Origin: Cercis canadensis
Lineage: Eukaryota; Streptophyta; Magnoliopsida; Fabales; Fabaceae
DNA length: 64,000 nt
Assembly: GCA_003255065.1 (NCBI GenBank)
Contig: QAOA01005518.1
Span: 1-64,000, forward strand
Direction: 5' to 3'
The translations under genes and the position numbers were made by a program. The first letter of the stretch is position 1; each line of letters starts with the position of its first letter. The notes under the pieces are model-generated. The model was given only the letters and a program-made list of their open reading frames with translations. It made no database searches and had not been told where the DNA came from. Of this stretch, positions 32,471 through 44,672 are shown piece by piece.

Positions 32471-33621
32471 ATATAGAGAGTCAAACCCAATAAATCGGTT
32501 GTGTGAACTTAATATGGCCTTATGTATTTTCTTTATTCCTAAATTTGTTTTTATTTTGTTGTTTTTACTTTGTTCTGCTTTCATTTATGTTATTTGTTTA
32601 CTTTTGCATTTGTAGATAGATTATTACTATTGCATATTTTTTGTGTTTTCTTGTAGTTGGGTAATTTATGGTAGATGTAGGATGAGGTTTGTATGCTTCT
32701 CCCACACACATTGTGCACTAGCACTATAACCCTGCACACTACTCATCGGCTCTGTACCCAGGTTACATTAAACCTAAGATTAAAAGGGAGCCTAGTGTTA
32801 TTACTGGAGGTTTATCCTTCGGTGGTTTTCGTGAAAGCTTATGCTCAAATTGCGGATCATCTTGCTGATTTGGGTAAGTAGAGGGGTTCATCCCCTTATG
32901 AACTAGGTTAGTAGGGTGTGATCTCCATCATTTCAGTGGGGGCAGTATGTAGTACCTTGGACTTTCAGAATATTAGCACCCAGAGCCAAACCATACACAT
33001 AATTTGATGGTAGATACCTGCCTTTATTGGTAGACCTTGACCGCTAGGTTAGTAATCATAAGCCTAAGGTTGGTCCGTTCATAGGACAATGAAAAAGCAT
33101 TTTTTTTTATTTTATCTCTCTCATTTTTTTTTCTTACATTAAAATAAGAGATTTAATTATTAGCTTCTTTTTCAAATAAATCAAGTTTTTTTTTTTCTCA
33201 TTTATATTTTTACCCTTTCATTTTCCAAATAAGCCAAAAGAGGTTGAAGCCTTGTTATTTTTTTTTTTTAATTTCTATTTCAAAGTAAGTCATATGCATT
33301 TGCACATCATTTCAACTAATGAGCGTCATTTTTTAAATAAAAAGATCGTTAGTTTTCTTTATTTGTTAATAAGGCAGAAGTCAGATTTTGTCCTTTTTCT
33401 CTTTTCAAAGCACCAAAGTTTTTATTTTGTTCATTTCCAAAAAATAAAAAAGTCATAATTTTTTCTCTTGTCCATTTCATAAATATTATTTTTTTTTTCT
33501 ATTCATTCCTTGCAGTATTCATTGAAAAATTTTGAACATAACTTACTCTAAGAAAAATAAGCTCAATCAAAGAAACTCCAGTAAGAGGTCAATTGTGCTT
33601 AGGTCGAGAACAGTCATAATC
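32471..33621 (+). other. 5' untranslated region of the Ogre-like element
   Basis: About 1.15 kb between primer site and gag, rich in T runs, with no sustained frame. A long leader before gag is usual in this group. Confidence 0.55.
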
Positions 33622-35953
33622 ATGGAACCTGAGAATCCAAAGCAAGATATGGACTTGAGAGAAGAAATGGCAGAGATGAAAGCTCAACTGGGCCAATAAT
33701 TAAAGGCATTTAATAGAAGTTTGAAACTAAAAAGAATATCTGAATGTTCAAGTAATGTTGCAAACTCTCTGATCTCCCAAGTGCCTCCTCTTTTGGCATC
33801 GCCTTCGAGCCTCACAATTTCTTCAACCTCCCCTGTTGACCTTATTTTTGGAATGCCTCTGCATTTGATTATACCCTCAACTTTCCTACGACTTCCTATC
33901 CCTAGACTCGCTCCAGACCTAATATTTTCTCCTATCATACCAAAACCAAACATCCCATACCCTTTATCCTGACCACCTCCATTTACCTTGACCATGCCTT
34001 TAATGGATGCTTCCTTCAATCCAAATGAGAACTAAGGCGGTGTTTACACGTATACCCATCCCGTCACTAATTACACTCCTCACTTCACCACACAAGAAAC
34101 CCCCATGGTAGTTCATTTGGGAAAGGAGAAGGATGAATTAGAAAAAGAAAGATTGAGTATTGAGTATGTGGAAAAGAAGCAAGCACTTTTGGAATAGCAG
34201 ATTAATATGTTGCATGGATCAGGGGCATATGGGTCAGTGGACATTGGTGAACTTTCCTTGACACTTGAAATTATTCTTTTAGAAGATTTCAAAATGTCTG
34301 AGTTTATCTGCTATGATGGAACAACTAGTTCTCAGTTTCACTTGAAATCCTATTGCACTAAGATGTCCATTTGGTTAACAGATGAGAAGTTCTTTATACA
34401 CTTCTTCTCAGAGAGTTTGACTGGTCCTGCTTCAAATTGGTATTGGCGTCTGGATCACTTCAAGATTCACATATGGAGAGACCTAACTAATGCTTTCTTA
34501 AAGTAGTACATTTTTAATGATAACATAGCTCCTACTAGAGCTCAATTGGGATTTATGCATAAGGAAGAAAGTGATGATTTTAAAGAATATGCTCAAAAGT
34601 GAAGGAATCTAGTAGCCTAAGTTCAACCTCCATTATTGGATTCTAAAATGATTCACTATTTCATGAATACTTTGCATTCCCCTTATGCTGAGTTGATGGT
34701 AGCAGTTATTTATAGCAGTGTTTTAAAAATCGAATCAGTGAGCAAATCGTTTTAGAGGATAAGCACCGGTTTAACCGGTCGGACCAAACGATCAGACCAG
34801 ATAACGTCATAAATATAAATTTTTTATACAAATATAATATTTAATGTGTCTATTGTATAACTTAAGTTATAATAAATATATTTTTATACAAATTTGGTAT
34901 TAAAATTAAAGTTGGCCTAGTGACAAATGTCTTTTTCCTTCTTTGGAAGGATGGTTCAAATTCTCTTATGAACAATATTTATCTATTATGCAATCTAAAT
35001 GAGAATAAGTAAATTATAATGCAAATCTATTCATAAAAGATGCATTGGTTTGGTGGTATAAGCATTTTATTCCTTAAAGGAAGGGGGATCAAATCCTTTT
35101 GGTGACAATTTTGAAAAAAAAAATAAAAACTTTAGTGAACTGTCCGATTATGGAAAATTAGACTAGTTCACCTGTTTTTACCGGTTTGACAGTTTTGGAT
35201 TGGTCGAACAGCCCAATCCGATTCGGTTTTAAAACACTGGTTTATAGAGACTTATTTGAGTTAATCAAGGCCGGAGAGGGAGTTGAAGAGATGAACTGAA
35301 TAGGAAAATTTTCATTCTTAAGAGGAGAAAATGATAATAACAACCAGAAGAAGGAAGAGTCATTTGGAAAGAAAGAATGATGAAAGGAAAATTGAGTACA
35401 TTCACTAGGGACACCATCATCCTTTAAAGCTCAAGGCCCATATTATTCACCAAATCCCACTTTCCCACCTCCTTACCAAGTTAATGTAATCTCATCATCT
35501 TATCCTTCATACCAACCTAATCTTCCATTATTCTATGCACATCACCAAAATTCTCCTAAAGGATACCATGTTCCCAAAGCACCATTGGTGATCAAGTTTA
35601 ATCATGGACAACCTAGAGGTTCTCGGAAGAATAATGTTTTTCTTGATTTAGGAATGACCAATTTGAAATTGTACTTACAGCTACTAGAAGCACAAGTAAT
35701 GACACTACAACTAATGAAACCACTAGAACCTTCATTCCCTTCAAGCTACAATCGGCATCTTAGTTGTGCATTCCATAATGATGTGTTAGAACATTCAATC
35801 GAAAATTGTAAGGTTTTTAAAAACCGTGTGCTATGGTTGATCAAGGCCAGGGTTGTAAAAGTAGAATATGAAAATGGAATGCCGTTTTTTATCATCAGCC
35901 CTTTGCCAAATCATGAGGTGCAAGTGGATTGGTTAGAAGAGATCATCAAGTAG
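33622..35953 (+). pseudogene. gag: Gag of the Ogre-like element, split by a MITE
   Basis: Capsid precursor. The probable start is ATG 33622 (MEPENPKQDMDLREEMAEMK, a coiled-coil leader). The capsid core follows: FICYDGTTSSQFHLKSYCTK, FIHFFSESLTGPASNWYWRL, TRAQLGFMHKEESDDFKEYA, MIHYFMNTLHSPYAELMV. A 524-base MITE plus its 8-base duplication interrupts after AVIYR. Subtracting those 532 bases puts the downstream frame (LFELIKAGEG onward) back in register with the upstream one. The C-terminal part has LSCAFHNDVLEHSIENCKVF, a CxFHxxxxHxxxxC knuckle with one His displaced, and ends at 35951. In-frame stops fit C-to-T changes (for example QKxRNLVAxVQPP, where relatives have W and Q). Confidence 0.85.
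34716..35239. mobile_element. hAT-type MITE in the Ogre-like gag
   Basis: 524 bases with inverted ends: CAGTGTTTTAAAAATCG on the left; the right-end complement reads CAGTGTTTTAAAACCG. Flanked by ATTTATAG (34708-34715) and GTTTATAG (35240-35247), an 8-base duplication with one mismatch, as for hAT elements, whose ends typically start CAG. No transposase. A direct clean insertion into gag coding sequence. Confidence 0.83.
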
Positions 35954-37825
35954 ATTTTCATTAGTTCAAAGTTTTTCTCAATTGTTAATGTTTATTTTGT
36001 CAGTCTTACTCTGGACCTTATTTTATTTGACTTCATTAATGCAATGATCATGCGTTCTCATTCACCATCTTTCTTATTTTAATTCTCTTTCAAATACTTC
36101 CTTTTAGATTTCAGAAAAAAAAAAAAAACCCTTCATAAGTATTTCCTTTGAGGAGTTAAAATTGATGCAAAAATGATAAAGTTGAGAATGATGAAAACTT
36201 AATCCCTTATAACAAAATGGTTTTCAAGAACATTATGAGCTGCAAGAGCAAACTTTTCCAATGATCAGAAACATTTTTTATTCTCCCAAACATTGCGGAG
36301 TATTCATAGTCACCCATTTGAGCTTGAAGAAGTAGTTCATTTCTTAATTTCCGAATTCATGTACTCCCTTGGGAAAGGTAGAACTCCAATAAGTTGTTAT
36401 GACAACATTCAAATGCCAAGAAGGATTATTTCATTTCTTCTATTCAAACACATCATATCACTTGTCAAACCACTTTGAGCTTTAAATTCTTTCTTCGTAC
36501 CTTATGAATATCATACTCTGGGTACAATGAGAATAAACTTGCAAAAGGTATCTTCGAAATATCAATGGACTTACCAAAGAGAAAGTGAAAATCAAAAGGA
36601 AATGCAAAAGAGAAGAAGACTCTCCAAAAAAAAAAACTCTTCAAGAGGGAAAAAAATTCTTTCCCAAAAAAGAGAAACAAATAGAATAAAAAAAAGAAAA
36701 TCAACAAAAATATTCCCTCTAAATGATTGTGGAATAAGAAAGGCAGTCCAAATGACAAGAAGAATAACACAAATCATCAAAAGGAAAATTCTTATTGTTA
36801 TCCCAACATCAAATGTTTGGGCCTTTACATGCTTTCTTTTATTAACTATATCTTACATCCCTAAAACTCCATTACAACCCGTGAGAATCCTCTTGGCAAA
36901 TGAATGTTGGCATAAAATCCCATTGGAGTTAGGCGACGAAGAAAAATGGAGAAATAAGGTAAGGAAAAAATCAGAATTTGAGACTTTTTCCTTTCATTTC
37001 AAAATAAAAGTCTTTTACCCTAAAACCCTATTATAAGCTTTTAAAGACCTCCTTGAAATTGGTTTGCTTGAGTCATAAACTGGGACAAAAAATTTTCATG
37101 TAAAATTTTGGTTTTGAGAAAAATAAAAAGAGAGATTTTTTTTTTTAAAAAAACTAAGGTGAAGCTTGACTAAAAAAAATTCTCTTTTGTATCAATTGTA
37201 TGACCTTCAAAGAAAATATTTTTTAATCATGGCACTGAAAAAAAATTTCATTCTTCAAATTTGTAAGATATTATAGCATTGAAATAAGTGCTCTATGTCC
37301 TAACTTTTATCTTTATGCTTCTCCTTAGTGCCTGACACTAGGGCAAATTTTGGTTCTCCAAAATTTATCTCTTGCACAAATTTGTCCTTAACAAGTTCTT
37401 TTGCATTAATCAAGGGGCATAGGTCGTGTCTCATCTGAATCATTTCTCCACCACTCTATTATTTCTTGGATGCAAACTCATTGCACTAATTTTGCCAAAT
37501 AAAATATGAGTGGCTCATACTCAATTGACATGACAAGCATTGGCAATTGAAGGACTGGTTCAAAGCGCTACTATGATCTTGGCAAAAAATTAACATTGAT
37601 AAAAATCTATGCAGAAAGCAGTTCCTTGGATTAGACCTAAACTGGGGCATTATTTTGATTGGGCTAAATTTTTTTTTGGGCAAGCAAGTCATGCTGCATT
37701 TTTTAGAATCATTCAGCATTTTTTGGTCTTTAATCTCTTCGAGATTTGATTTTAAAAAAAGAAAAAGAAAAAAAAGAAGAGAAATAGAGAAAAAAGAATT
37801 AAAACTCATGCATTACCTTTTCAAT
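35954..37825 (+). other. Remnant internal region of the Ogre-like element, no pol found
   Basis: AT-rich, where protease-RT-integrase would be expected. The frames here (for example 36527-37036, lysine-rich with a hydrophobic patch) have no recognisable domain. I see no RT, RNase H or integrase motif. Confidence 0.5.
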
Positions 37826-38525
37826 CAATTCAACAGTCTAGTCGAGATTTTCGTGTGCATTTTACTTGATAGTTCGGTCAAGGTCTGACAGTTCGTCAGA
37901 GGTTTTAAATTTCTTTCTAAATTTTAGTTTTATTTACTCGACAGTCTAGTCGAGGTTTTCATGTACACTTTACTTGACAGTTTAGTCAAGGTCTCACGGT
38001 CAGTCAAAAATTTTAAAATTTCTTTCCAATTTCAATTTCATCACTTGACAGTTAAGTTGAGATTTTCATTTGCATACTTTATAGTTTGGTCAAGGTTTGA
38101 TGATATGTCAGAGTTTTTAAAATTTCCAACCAATTTTAATTTCATGCACTCGACAATCCGATCGAGATTTTCATTTTTCATATACTTGATAGTTCGGTCA
38201 AGGTCTGACGATCTGTTAGAGTTTTTAAAAATTCCTATAAATTTCATTCACTCGACAGTCCAATTGAGATTTTCATTTGCATATACTTGACAGTTCAGTC
38301 AAGGTCTGACGGTCTGTAAGAAATGTTAAAATTTATTTCCAATTTTAATTTCATCACTTGACAGTCTGGTCGAGGTTTTCATATACTTGACAGTTCAGTC
38401 AAGGTCTAATACTCTGTCAGAATTTTAAAAAAAGCTTGCCAATTTTAGTGATAGTTTGGTCGAGGGTTGTGTTTTTAATCTACCTGACATTTCGGTCAAG
38501 GTCTAATGGTTGGTCAATGTTTTAA
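37826..38525. repeat. Tandem repeat array, about 105-base unit
   Basis: Six to seven copies, each with CTCGACAGTCTAGTCGAG or a variant (itself a partial palindrome), TTTTCATTTGCATATACTTG, ACAGTTCGGTCAAGGTCTGA and TTTTAAAATTTCTTTCCAAT. Every unit contains two related CGACAGTC-GTCGAGG half-motifs. Lies in the 3' region of the Ogre-like element, the usual site of such arrays. Confidence 0.85.
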
Positions 38526-38529
38526 ATTT

Positions 38530-39030
38530 CTATTGGCTTCCTAGTGAAATATCTTAGTGCTTTTAAATTCCTATTGGCTCCCCCTGTCGGCTTTCGAGTG
38601 AAAGATCTTCGTGCCTTTAAATTTTGTTAGCTCACGGGTGAAAGATTTTGGTGCTTTTAAATTCTGTCGACTCTCAAGTGAAAGATCTTGGTGCTTTTAA
38701 ATTTTTGTTTAATTCTGGGTGAAAGATCTCGATGCCCTTAAATTTATGTTGGCTCCCGGGTGAAAGATTTTGGTGCCCTTAAATTCTTGTTGGCTCTCGG
38801 GTGAAAGATCTCAGTGCCTTTAAATTTTGTCAACTCCTAGGTGAAAGATTTCGGTGTCTTTAAACTTTGTCGGCTCCTAGGTGAAAGATCTCGGTGCCTT
38901 TAAACTTTGTCGGCTCCCGGGTAAAAGATCTAGGTGCCCTTAAATCCTTGTTGGCTCCTGGGTGAAATATCTCAGTGCCTTTAAATTCCTGTCGACTTCC
39001 AGGTGAAAGATCTCGGTGCATTTAACTTTC
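38530..39030. repeat. Tandem repeat array, about 50-60 base unit
   Basis: About ten copies of a unit reading TTGGCTCCCGGGTGAAAGAT, CTCGGTGCCTTTAAATT. Directly follows the 105-base array, with no shared unit sequence. Confidence 0.88.
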
Positions 39031-39101
39031 CTTGTTATTTTTGGGGTATCCAGACAAAATACTTATCTACTATCTTTACATGTTTCTTAAATAACAAATA
39101 T

Positions 39102-39117
39102 GTAAAGAGAGGCAAAC
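39102..39117 (+). promoter_or_regulatory. Polypurine tract of the Ogre-like element
   Basis: TAAAGAGAGGCAAAC immediately precedes the LTR start TGTGGATACC, like the GAGGGGCAAACTGTAGACACC junction familiar from Ogre-type elements. Confidence 0.82.
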
Positions 39118-40215
39118 TGTGGATACCGTATTTTGTCTAGGTACTTTTCATGGCATAAAAAAGACAAAAATTTAAGATATTGCATTTTTGAAAATTTGAG
39201 GTCTTATATCTTCTAAATTTTCCAAAATTATGCATAAAAAAACAAAGATTTTTTTAAAACATGTAAGTTTTTAATTAGTGGTTTATTTCTTTTGATATTT
39301 TTTTCGGGCCTTTTTAATAAAAAAAAAGTCATAGTCTCACTACTTTAGCCTAGTCCATTGTTAATCTAACCTATTTTTATGTAGCCCATTTGGCCCATCC
39401 TTTTAGTATTTAGTTTTTTTTTCTTGCAAATAGTAAATAAAAAAGAGAATAAATTTTCTTAATAAATTTTTATATCACTAGATCTAGGAGGATCAATGGG
39501 AGAGCAAGAAATGAATTTCCCTCACTCTCCATTGGTCCAAGTTTATGCACCTTATCTTCATTAAGTAAATAAGTAATTTAAAAATATGAAAAAACAAATT
39601 AAAAAGAAGGAAAAGAAGAACATAGCAAGGGGATCAGCAAAGAAAGAGAAAGAGGAGAGGAGAAAAGAAAGGGAAAAGGAGAGAGAATGAGGAGTTTGGG
39701 AGAAAGGAAAGGAACTAAAGAGAGAAAAAGGTTTAAATCTACGTCAAATTCATTCTACAAGAGTAATTTCTACTCTAATTCTTCATCCTTACTACTGGAT
39801 TTTTGATTCATGATGATTAATTTGTGTATTTGTTGTTATATGTGAATGATTATGTTGAATTTCTAAATCATAGTGTAGTTTGATGGAGTTTGAGATTGAT
39901 TCTTATGGTTCTAGGATTCCCATGGTGTTAGATTCCTAAATTTAGTTAAATTTCTGATGTTAATATAGAAATAATTTTTATTTTGGGACTTTGAGTTGTT
40001 TCTTTGATGGATAATACTTGGTTTGGTTTTGAATTGTGCATTTTCGGGTCTATCAATATTCTTTGGCAACCATTGGTTTTTATTTTCCAAATGGAGCTAT
40101 AGAGTTCCGATTTTATTGATTTTTGATTTGTTAGAACCGGGAGACGTTTTCCTCTTGTGTGTAAAAATTTCAAAACTAAATTCCTTTTCTCCTACTCCAG
40201 TGTTTATTTGAAGTT

Positions 40216-40498
40216 TATTTATGCCAGAAATATCTGAACTAGATGTAATTGCAAGAAGTCAAGCACGACGGTGCGTTGTGAATGACTCTCTGATGCTTAA
40301 GTTAGTAAGGGTGATAAGATAGATAATTCAGTCTAAGTATAGTTTTGACCAACAAGTTACCTTTTAGATTACATTGTCTGCATATTTATAGTAGTTGTAC
40401 AGCTAAGTTAGTGGCACCTTGTCCCTAATGAAGATGCGATGCCTTGTCTAAATGATGGGCTTGGAGTCCGACTTGGCCTTTTGGGCCGGTCCTCATCA
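40216..40498 (-). repeat. 3' LTR of the minus-strand Tat element
   Basis: 283 bases, aligned throughout with 48681-48962 (ATGCCAGAAATATCTGAACT...CATCA). One end base is mutated (TA for TG). Confidence 0.9.
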
Positions 40499-40639
40499 CT
40501 TGTCGCTGAGCTTTGAAGTTTAAAGAATGTAAAAGTTAAAAAGCTCAATATATTTTAAAAGTAAAAAACTTAATGTATTTTAAGCTCATTCATTCCATGT
40601 GCTGTCATGGCTCACAACAAAGTACTTCCATTAATGGTT

Positions 40640-41340
40640 TTTCTTTTCTCTTTCAAGAATATGGTGAAGATGAGCGATATATTTAGAACTTCTCATTTAG
40701 TGATTTTCACGCCCTTGTTATGGGGTTACTCATCCATTTTTTAGCATGTGGAATCGAGGTGTGGACATCTTTTCAACCATGGGTGATTATTTGGCTTCTG
40801 AGATGGACAGAAAGAACCTTCGACAGGTGCCAACAACATTTATGATTAAGTTTTGACAAAGGAATATGCTGCGTTTAGCCACAACCGTGGAAAATCTTTA
40901 TGGAGAATTCAACGCCAATATGGATAGCAATGAAAGGATGGTTTTTGAGGTAGAGTCCGTTAAGCAATAGTTGGCCAAGGCGGAGAGTAATTGTAAGGAG
41001 TTACAAATGGTTGTTGAGGGGGCCCTAGCTTATACAAGCAAGTGGGAGGCGGCGAGGGTTGCTTAGGAGTGTGAGGAAAAAAAAAAGGTTGGAAAAATTA
41101 GGNTGTGAGAAAAAAAAAAAGGTTGGAAAAATTAGGTGAGTGTTAGATGCACTTGTCCGAAAAGGAGAAAGAGATAGAGGATGTGAAGGCTACCATGCAG
41201 AAGGAGATAAGGAAGATGAGAGTAACTATGGACAATGCGACCGCAGACACTTATGCCAAAGGGGTGATGTTTGGTTTTTAACAACTGCATTGAACATGTT
41301 CGAGAGAGAGGTGATGAGTGAGAAAACTTAGGAAATCAAT
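40640..41340 (+). pseudogene. Antisense ORF remnant (coiled coil) of the minus-strand Tat element
   Basis: Plus strand, so antisense to this element's gag. A frame broken by several stops reads SMGDYLASEMDRKNLRQVP, LRLATTVENLYGEFNANMDS, LAKAESNCKELQMVVEGALA, and then, in another frame, LSEKEKEIEDVKATMQKEIR and KMRVTMDNATADTYAKG. Heptad-rich, charged helix, same relative place and orientation as the antisense coiled-coil ORF at 16900-17936, though sequence similarity is low. An assembly N at 41103 sits between two near-identical copies of a 30-base segment, so the frame here is unreliable. The globular N-terminal domain was not found. Confidence 0.52.
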
Positions 41341-41650
41341 TAAGCAAAGATTAAGAGAAGAGGGGGAGGTGCACAGCAGATACCGAGAGTGCAGAGGAGA
41401 GACCAAGAGACTATCGAAAGACAGAGAACCAATTTGGGGGTTAGGGATTTTAGTTTCAGAAATTAGTTTTTTTTTTTTTTTTTTCTAAAAAAAAATGGGT
41501 TAGCCCGATCCGAACCGCTTCCAACCCACAACCCAAATAGAGTAGGCTTAGAAACCCGCTTCTAAATGGGCTGCTAAAACATAAACCCAACCTACCCCAT
41601 TTGTATGGCAGGCCGAGCCAATCCAATGAGTCCAACCCAATTTGATAGGT

Positions 41651-42331
41651 CTAACTATAGTATTTTCTCGTGGCCTCTTGTTGGGCTCTGACCATACCCA
41701 CTTGACCTTCTTTTGTGGGGAATTTCATTGTAAGGTGTGGTGTAGACACTATTGCTTTTGCTTCATTGAGTGTGGGTCTCCTAAGAAGTGTAGTATATGC
41801 TGACTCACAATCCACTATAAAAAATTGAACATATATGAAGACAGTGTCCGGAGGTTGCCCTAAAGTTACCCATAATTTAACATATCCTTTTACATGCACT
41901 TTCCTACCAGAGAATTCGATTAGGGTTCCTAGGAAGGACTAAATTATGGAATCTAGAATTCCCAAGCCTTTGAATGTCTCGTAGTACAGTATGTCGGCCG
42001 AATGTCCTTGATCAACCAGTACCCTATAGACTTTCCAATTAAAGATCATCGTAATAATTACCATAGGGTCATCGTGGTTTTGCTGAATACCCTGATAGTC
42101 TTCTTCGCTAAAACTAATGATAGGTTCTCTTATTGCACCTATCATATTCATCACCGCCCTCCTGTATCTCCTTATAGATGAAGAGGTAGGTCCTCCTCCA
42201 ACAAATCCTGCCGTTATAGTAGTTATAACACTTGCTACTGGGTGTAGTTCTTCTCTTTGCTGCCTTTGAGACGGGGGTGTTGCCGACCATTTTGGGCTTA
42301 TTATGGTGACCTTCTTGTTCTTGGGGATCAA
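41651..42331 (-). pseudogene. Protease region of the minus-strand Tat element
   Basis: Two minus-strand frames: 42331-41939 with FVGGGPTSSSIRRYRRAV, EEDYQGIQQNHDDPMVIITM and the active-site segment VLVDQGHSADILYYETFKGL; and 41899-41651 with VDCESAYTTLLRRPTLNEAK and STPHLTMKFPTKEGQVG. They align to the protease of the plus-strand Tat element. The catalytic Asp is kept, but QGSSAD has become QGHSAD. A short frameshift/stop region lies at 41900-41940. Coding stops being recognisable below 41651. Confidence 0.85.
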
Positions 42332-42339
42332 CTCATTTC

Positions 42340-43320
42340 TCTTCCCCCAGCTTAATTTTCTTGGTTCCTTCTGTCGTACTATTTCTTAGGACTCGCAGCC
42401 ATGAATCTTGCTAGTTTGCCTTTCCTTATCAACTGTTCAATCTCATCTTTGAGATCAACACAATCATTGGTGAGGTGGTCAAATTCTCTATGATACACAT
42501 AATAATTGCTATTGGTTGAGTTTGAGTTTTGAAATTTTGGCTAAGGCTTGGGTGGGTTGAGGAGGTTAGTCTAGTAGATCTTGCCTAATATTCTTTCACT
42601 GCTTTGATTTAGGGGAGTATAGTTTTGGTATTTTCCCAGTGTCCTTTTCTCTTTTCCTCTTTCCTTTAATATTGCCCTACTTGGTCTTTTTGGGAATCTT
42701 GCTGCGGGGGTTCAGTTTTATTTTTAGTAGCATTTATCTCTTGCTTTCTATTGTATTTGTCCGCCCTGGTTAATTAGTCATCCGTATTAAGAGGTGGTTT
42801 CTTAGCCAAAGAGGAAGTGAATTCACTGGTTCGTAGTCCGACCATTATAGCATGAATAACAACATCTCCACTTAAGTTTCTTATCTAGATCGACTCTTTG
42901 GTAAATCTAGTCAAGTAATCTTAAAGTGATTCATTGGCTTCTTGTTTAAGATTTATCAGGGATGTAGAGGTTTTAAGATGGAATGGCTGGTTGAGAAATG
43001 AGCCAAGAATGAAGAGGAGATATCACATAAATTGTTTATGAATCCTGACTTAAGGGAGGAGAGCCATAAAAGTGCTACCTTTTTTTAATGTGCTAGGAAA
43101 TGCTCTGCACATAATTGGGTCTGGGGCATCCGTGAGCAACATGGTCAATCGAAACAAAGTCAAGTACTCTTGGGGATCCGTGGTACCATCACAGGCCTCA
43201 AGCTATGTTGGGGGATGGAAATTCTTGGGTATCAGAGTGCTCATTATGTGGGTGGTGAATGGGTGTGATCCATCCCCTAAGTTGTAAGGAACAATAGGTT
43301 GGTAACCATGATTTGATGGG
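42340..43320 (-). pseudogene. gag: Gag (3' part) of the minus-strand Tat element
   Basis: Minus-strand reading with stops and frameshifts: DPQEYLTLFRLTMLLTDAPD, IMCRAFPSTLKK, SFLNQPFHLKT, NLSGDVVIHAIMVGLRTSEF, then the nucleocapsid-like LTNDCVDLKDEIEQLIRKGK. It corresponds to DPQEHLENY, IMCRAFPATLRR and GHDTNDC...EDLIQKGYL in the plus-strand element. The upstream part lies beyond the Athila insertion at 48209-48660. Confidence 0.75.
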
Positions 43321-44672
43321 TGATGAACACACTTTTTATATAGTAGTTAACCCTTATATTTAGCTTCTTAAACCTATTTTGGGTCTATTTGATTGGGCCT
43401 GGGCCACATTTCATGAGTTTGGATCTAATTGGGCGTAAATGTATCTTTCAGCAATACTGAGCATTTTATGAACTCTCTGTTTTTCATACATAACTTGAGT
43501 TCTGGACATCTAATAGTTTTAAATCTTACCTTGTAGGAAAGCTAAGAGAAAGCTCTACAACTTTGATTCAGAGATCCAAATCTAATTTGGATGTCTAGCT
43601 GGTCATATGCAGCCTGGAAACTAGAGATGACATGCTGTCACAGGATCCTAACCCACACACAGTGTTTGGACCATAACTTGATCTGTATATGTCATATGGA
43701 CTTGAAACTAGTCCCATTAGAAAGCTAAGACGCAGAGATTCAATTGTTATGAAGACCTATTAACCAAATTGTTTAGTTTAGATGGTCTTATTTCCTGTCG
43801 AAGTTGGCTAATGGTTCCAGAGACCTGTTGGCACTTAAATGGGCCTAACTTCTTCATTACAAGTCCAATTGAGCCCAAACCAAAGCCCAATGAAAGCTAA
43901 GGCCCATGGGAATAAGTGTGACCTAAGAGTAGTTTGGGTGTGCATGTATTTTTAGAGGTTTATATGCTCAGAAAGAGACAGCCAAAATGGTATTAGGCAT
44001 TAGGATATTTTAGACAGCTTTTCTTGTTTTCTTAGTCTTTAAGTTTTCTCTCTAGATATTTTGTAAACTTGGTTCCTCTTGTTAATGGAGGGCTGAATAC
44101 TCAAATCAATCCAGGTTTTGGCTATTCTGATTATTGATTTTGAGATTATGCTTTGATTGTTATTCATTTAGTGGTTAATCTATTGTTTTGCTTCCTCTGA
44201 AATATTCTGTTTGAATTGCTTAAATTCGGATTTGGATTTTCATATGTTGATTGCTTAATTACATGTGATAAAAGAGGAAATTAAAGGTTCATTAATGTTT
44301 CGAAGCTTTTGGACGGATTAATTACCCTTGGCTAGATTTTGGACTTAGGTTAAACTAGATTTGATTGAGTGCTTAATTCATTTAGTCTCAATTGATCTAA
44401 ATTCTGGTTGCTTAACCAGTGGATATCCATATAGCACTAAGAGGCTTCTTGATGTGTTTTAAAGGCCAAGAACTAGGTTAATAATTGAATATATTCTTTG
44501 AAATCAATGATGGATTAAAATCAGAATCAGTTAGACTTGGATTGGTTGTTTTCCTTAAGGTTTACCACTTATAATTAATTTTTGTTAATCACTTGAACAA
44601 AACAAAACCCCCTGTTTATATGTTTCTTAATATGATTCACTACTTAGAGTAATCATTTGGTTCGACTTGGTG
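43321..44672 (+). repeat. 5' LTR of the Athila element (3' end deleted)
   Basis: 1352 bases starting TGATGAACACAC. Similarity to 46783-48208 ends at GGTTCGACTTGGTG. The 75-base end (TTGCCTTATGCTACAAG... CATCA) is missing. Confidence 0.88.

Noticed and set aside
36527-37036. 169-codon lysine-rich frame with a hydrophobic stretch, possibly a membrane protein
   Set aside because: Composition follows poly-A-rich DNA; no homologous pattern recognised, and it sits in the decayed interior of the Ogre-like element.
37826-39030. CRISPR-like regularly spaced repeats
   Set aside because: Units are contiguous tandem repeats with no unique spacers, inside a plant retrotransposon.
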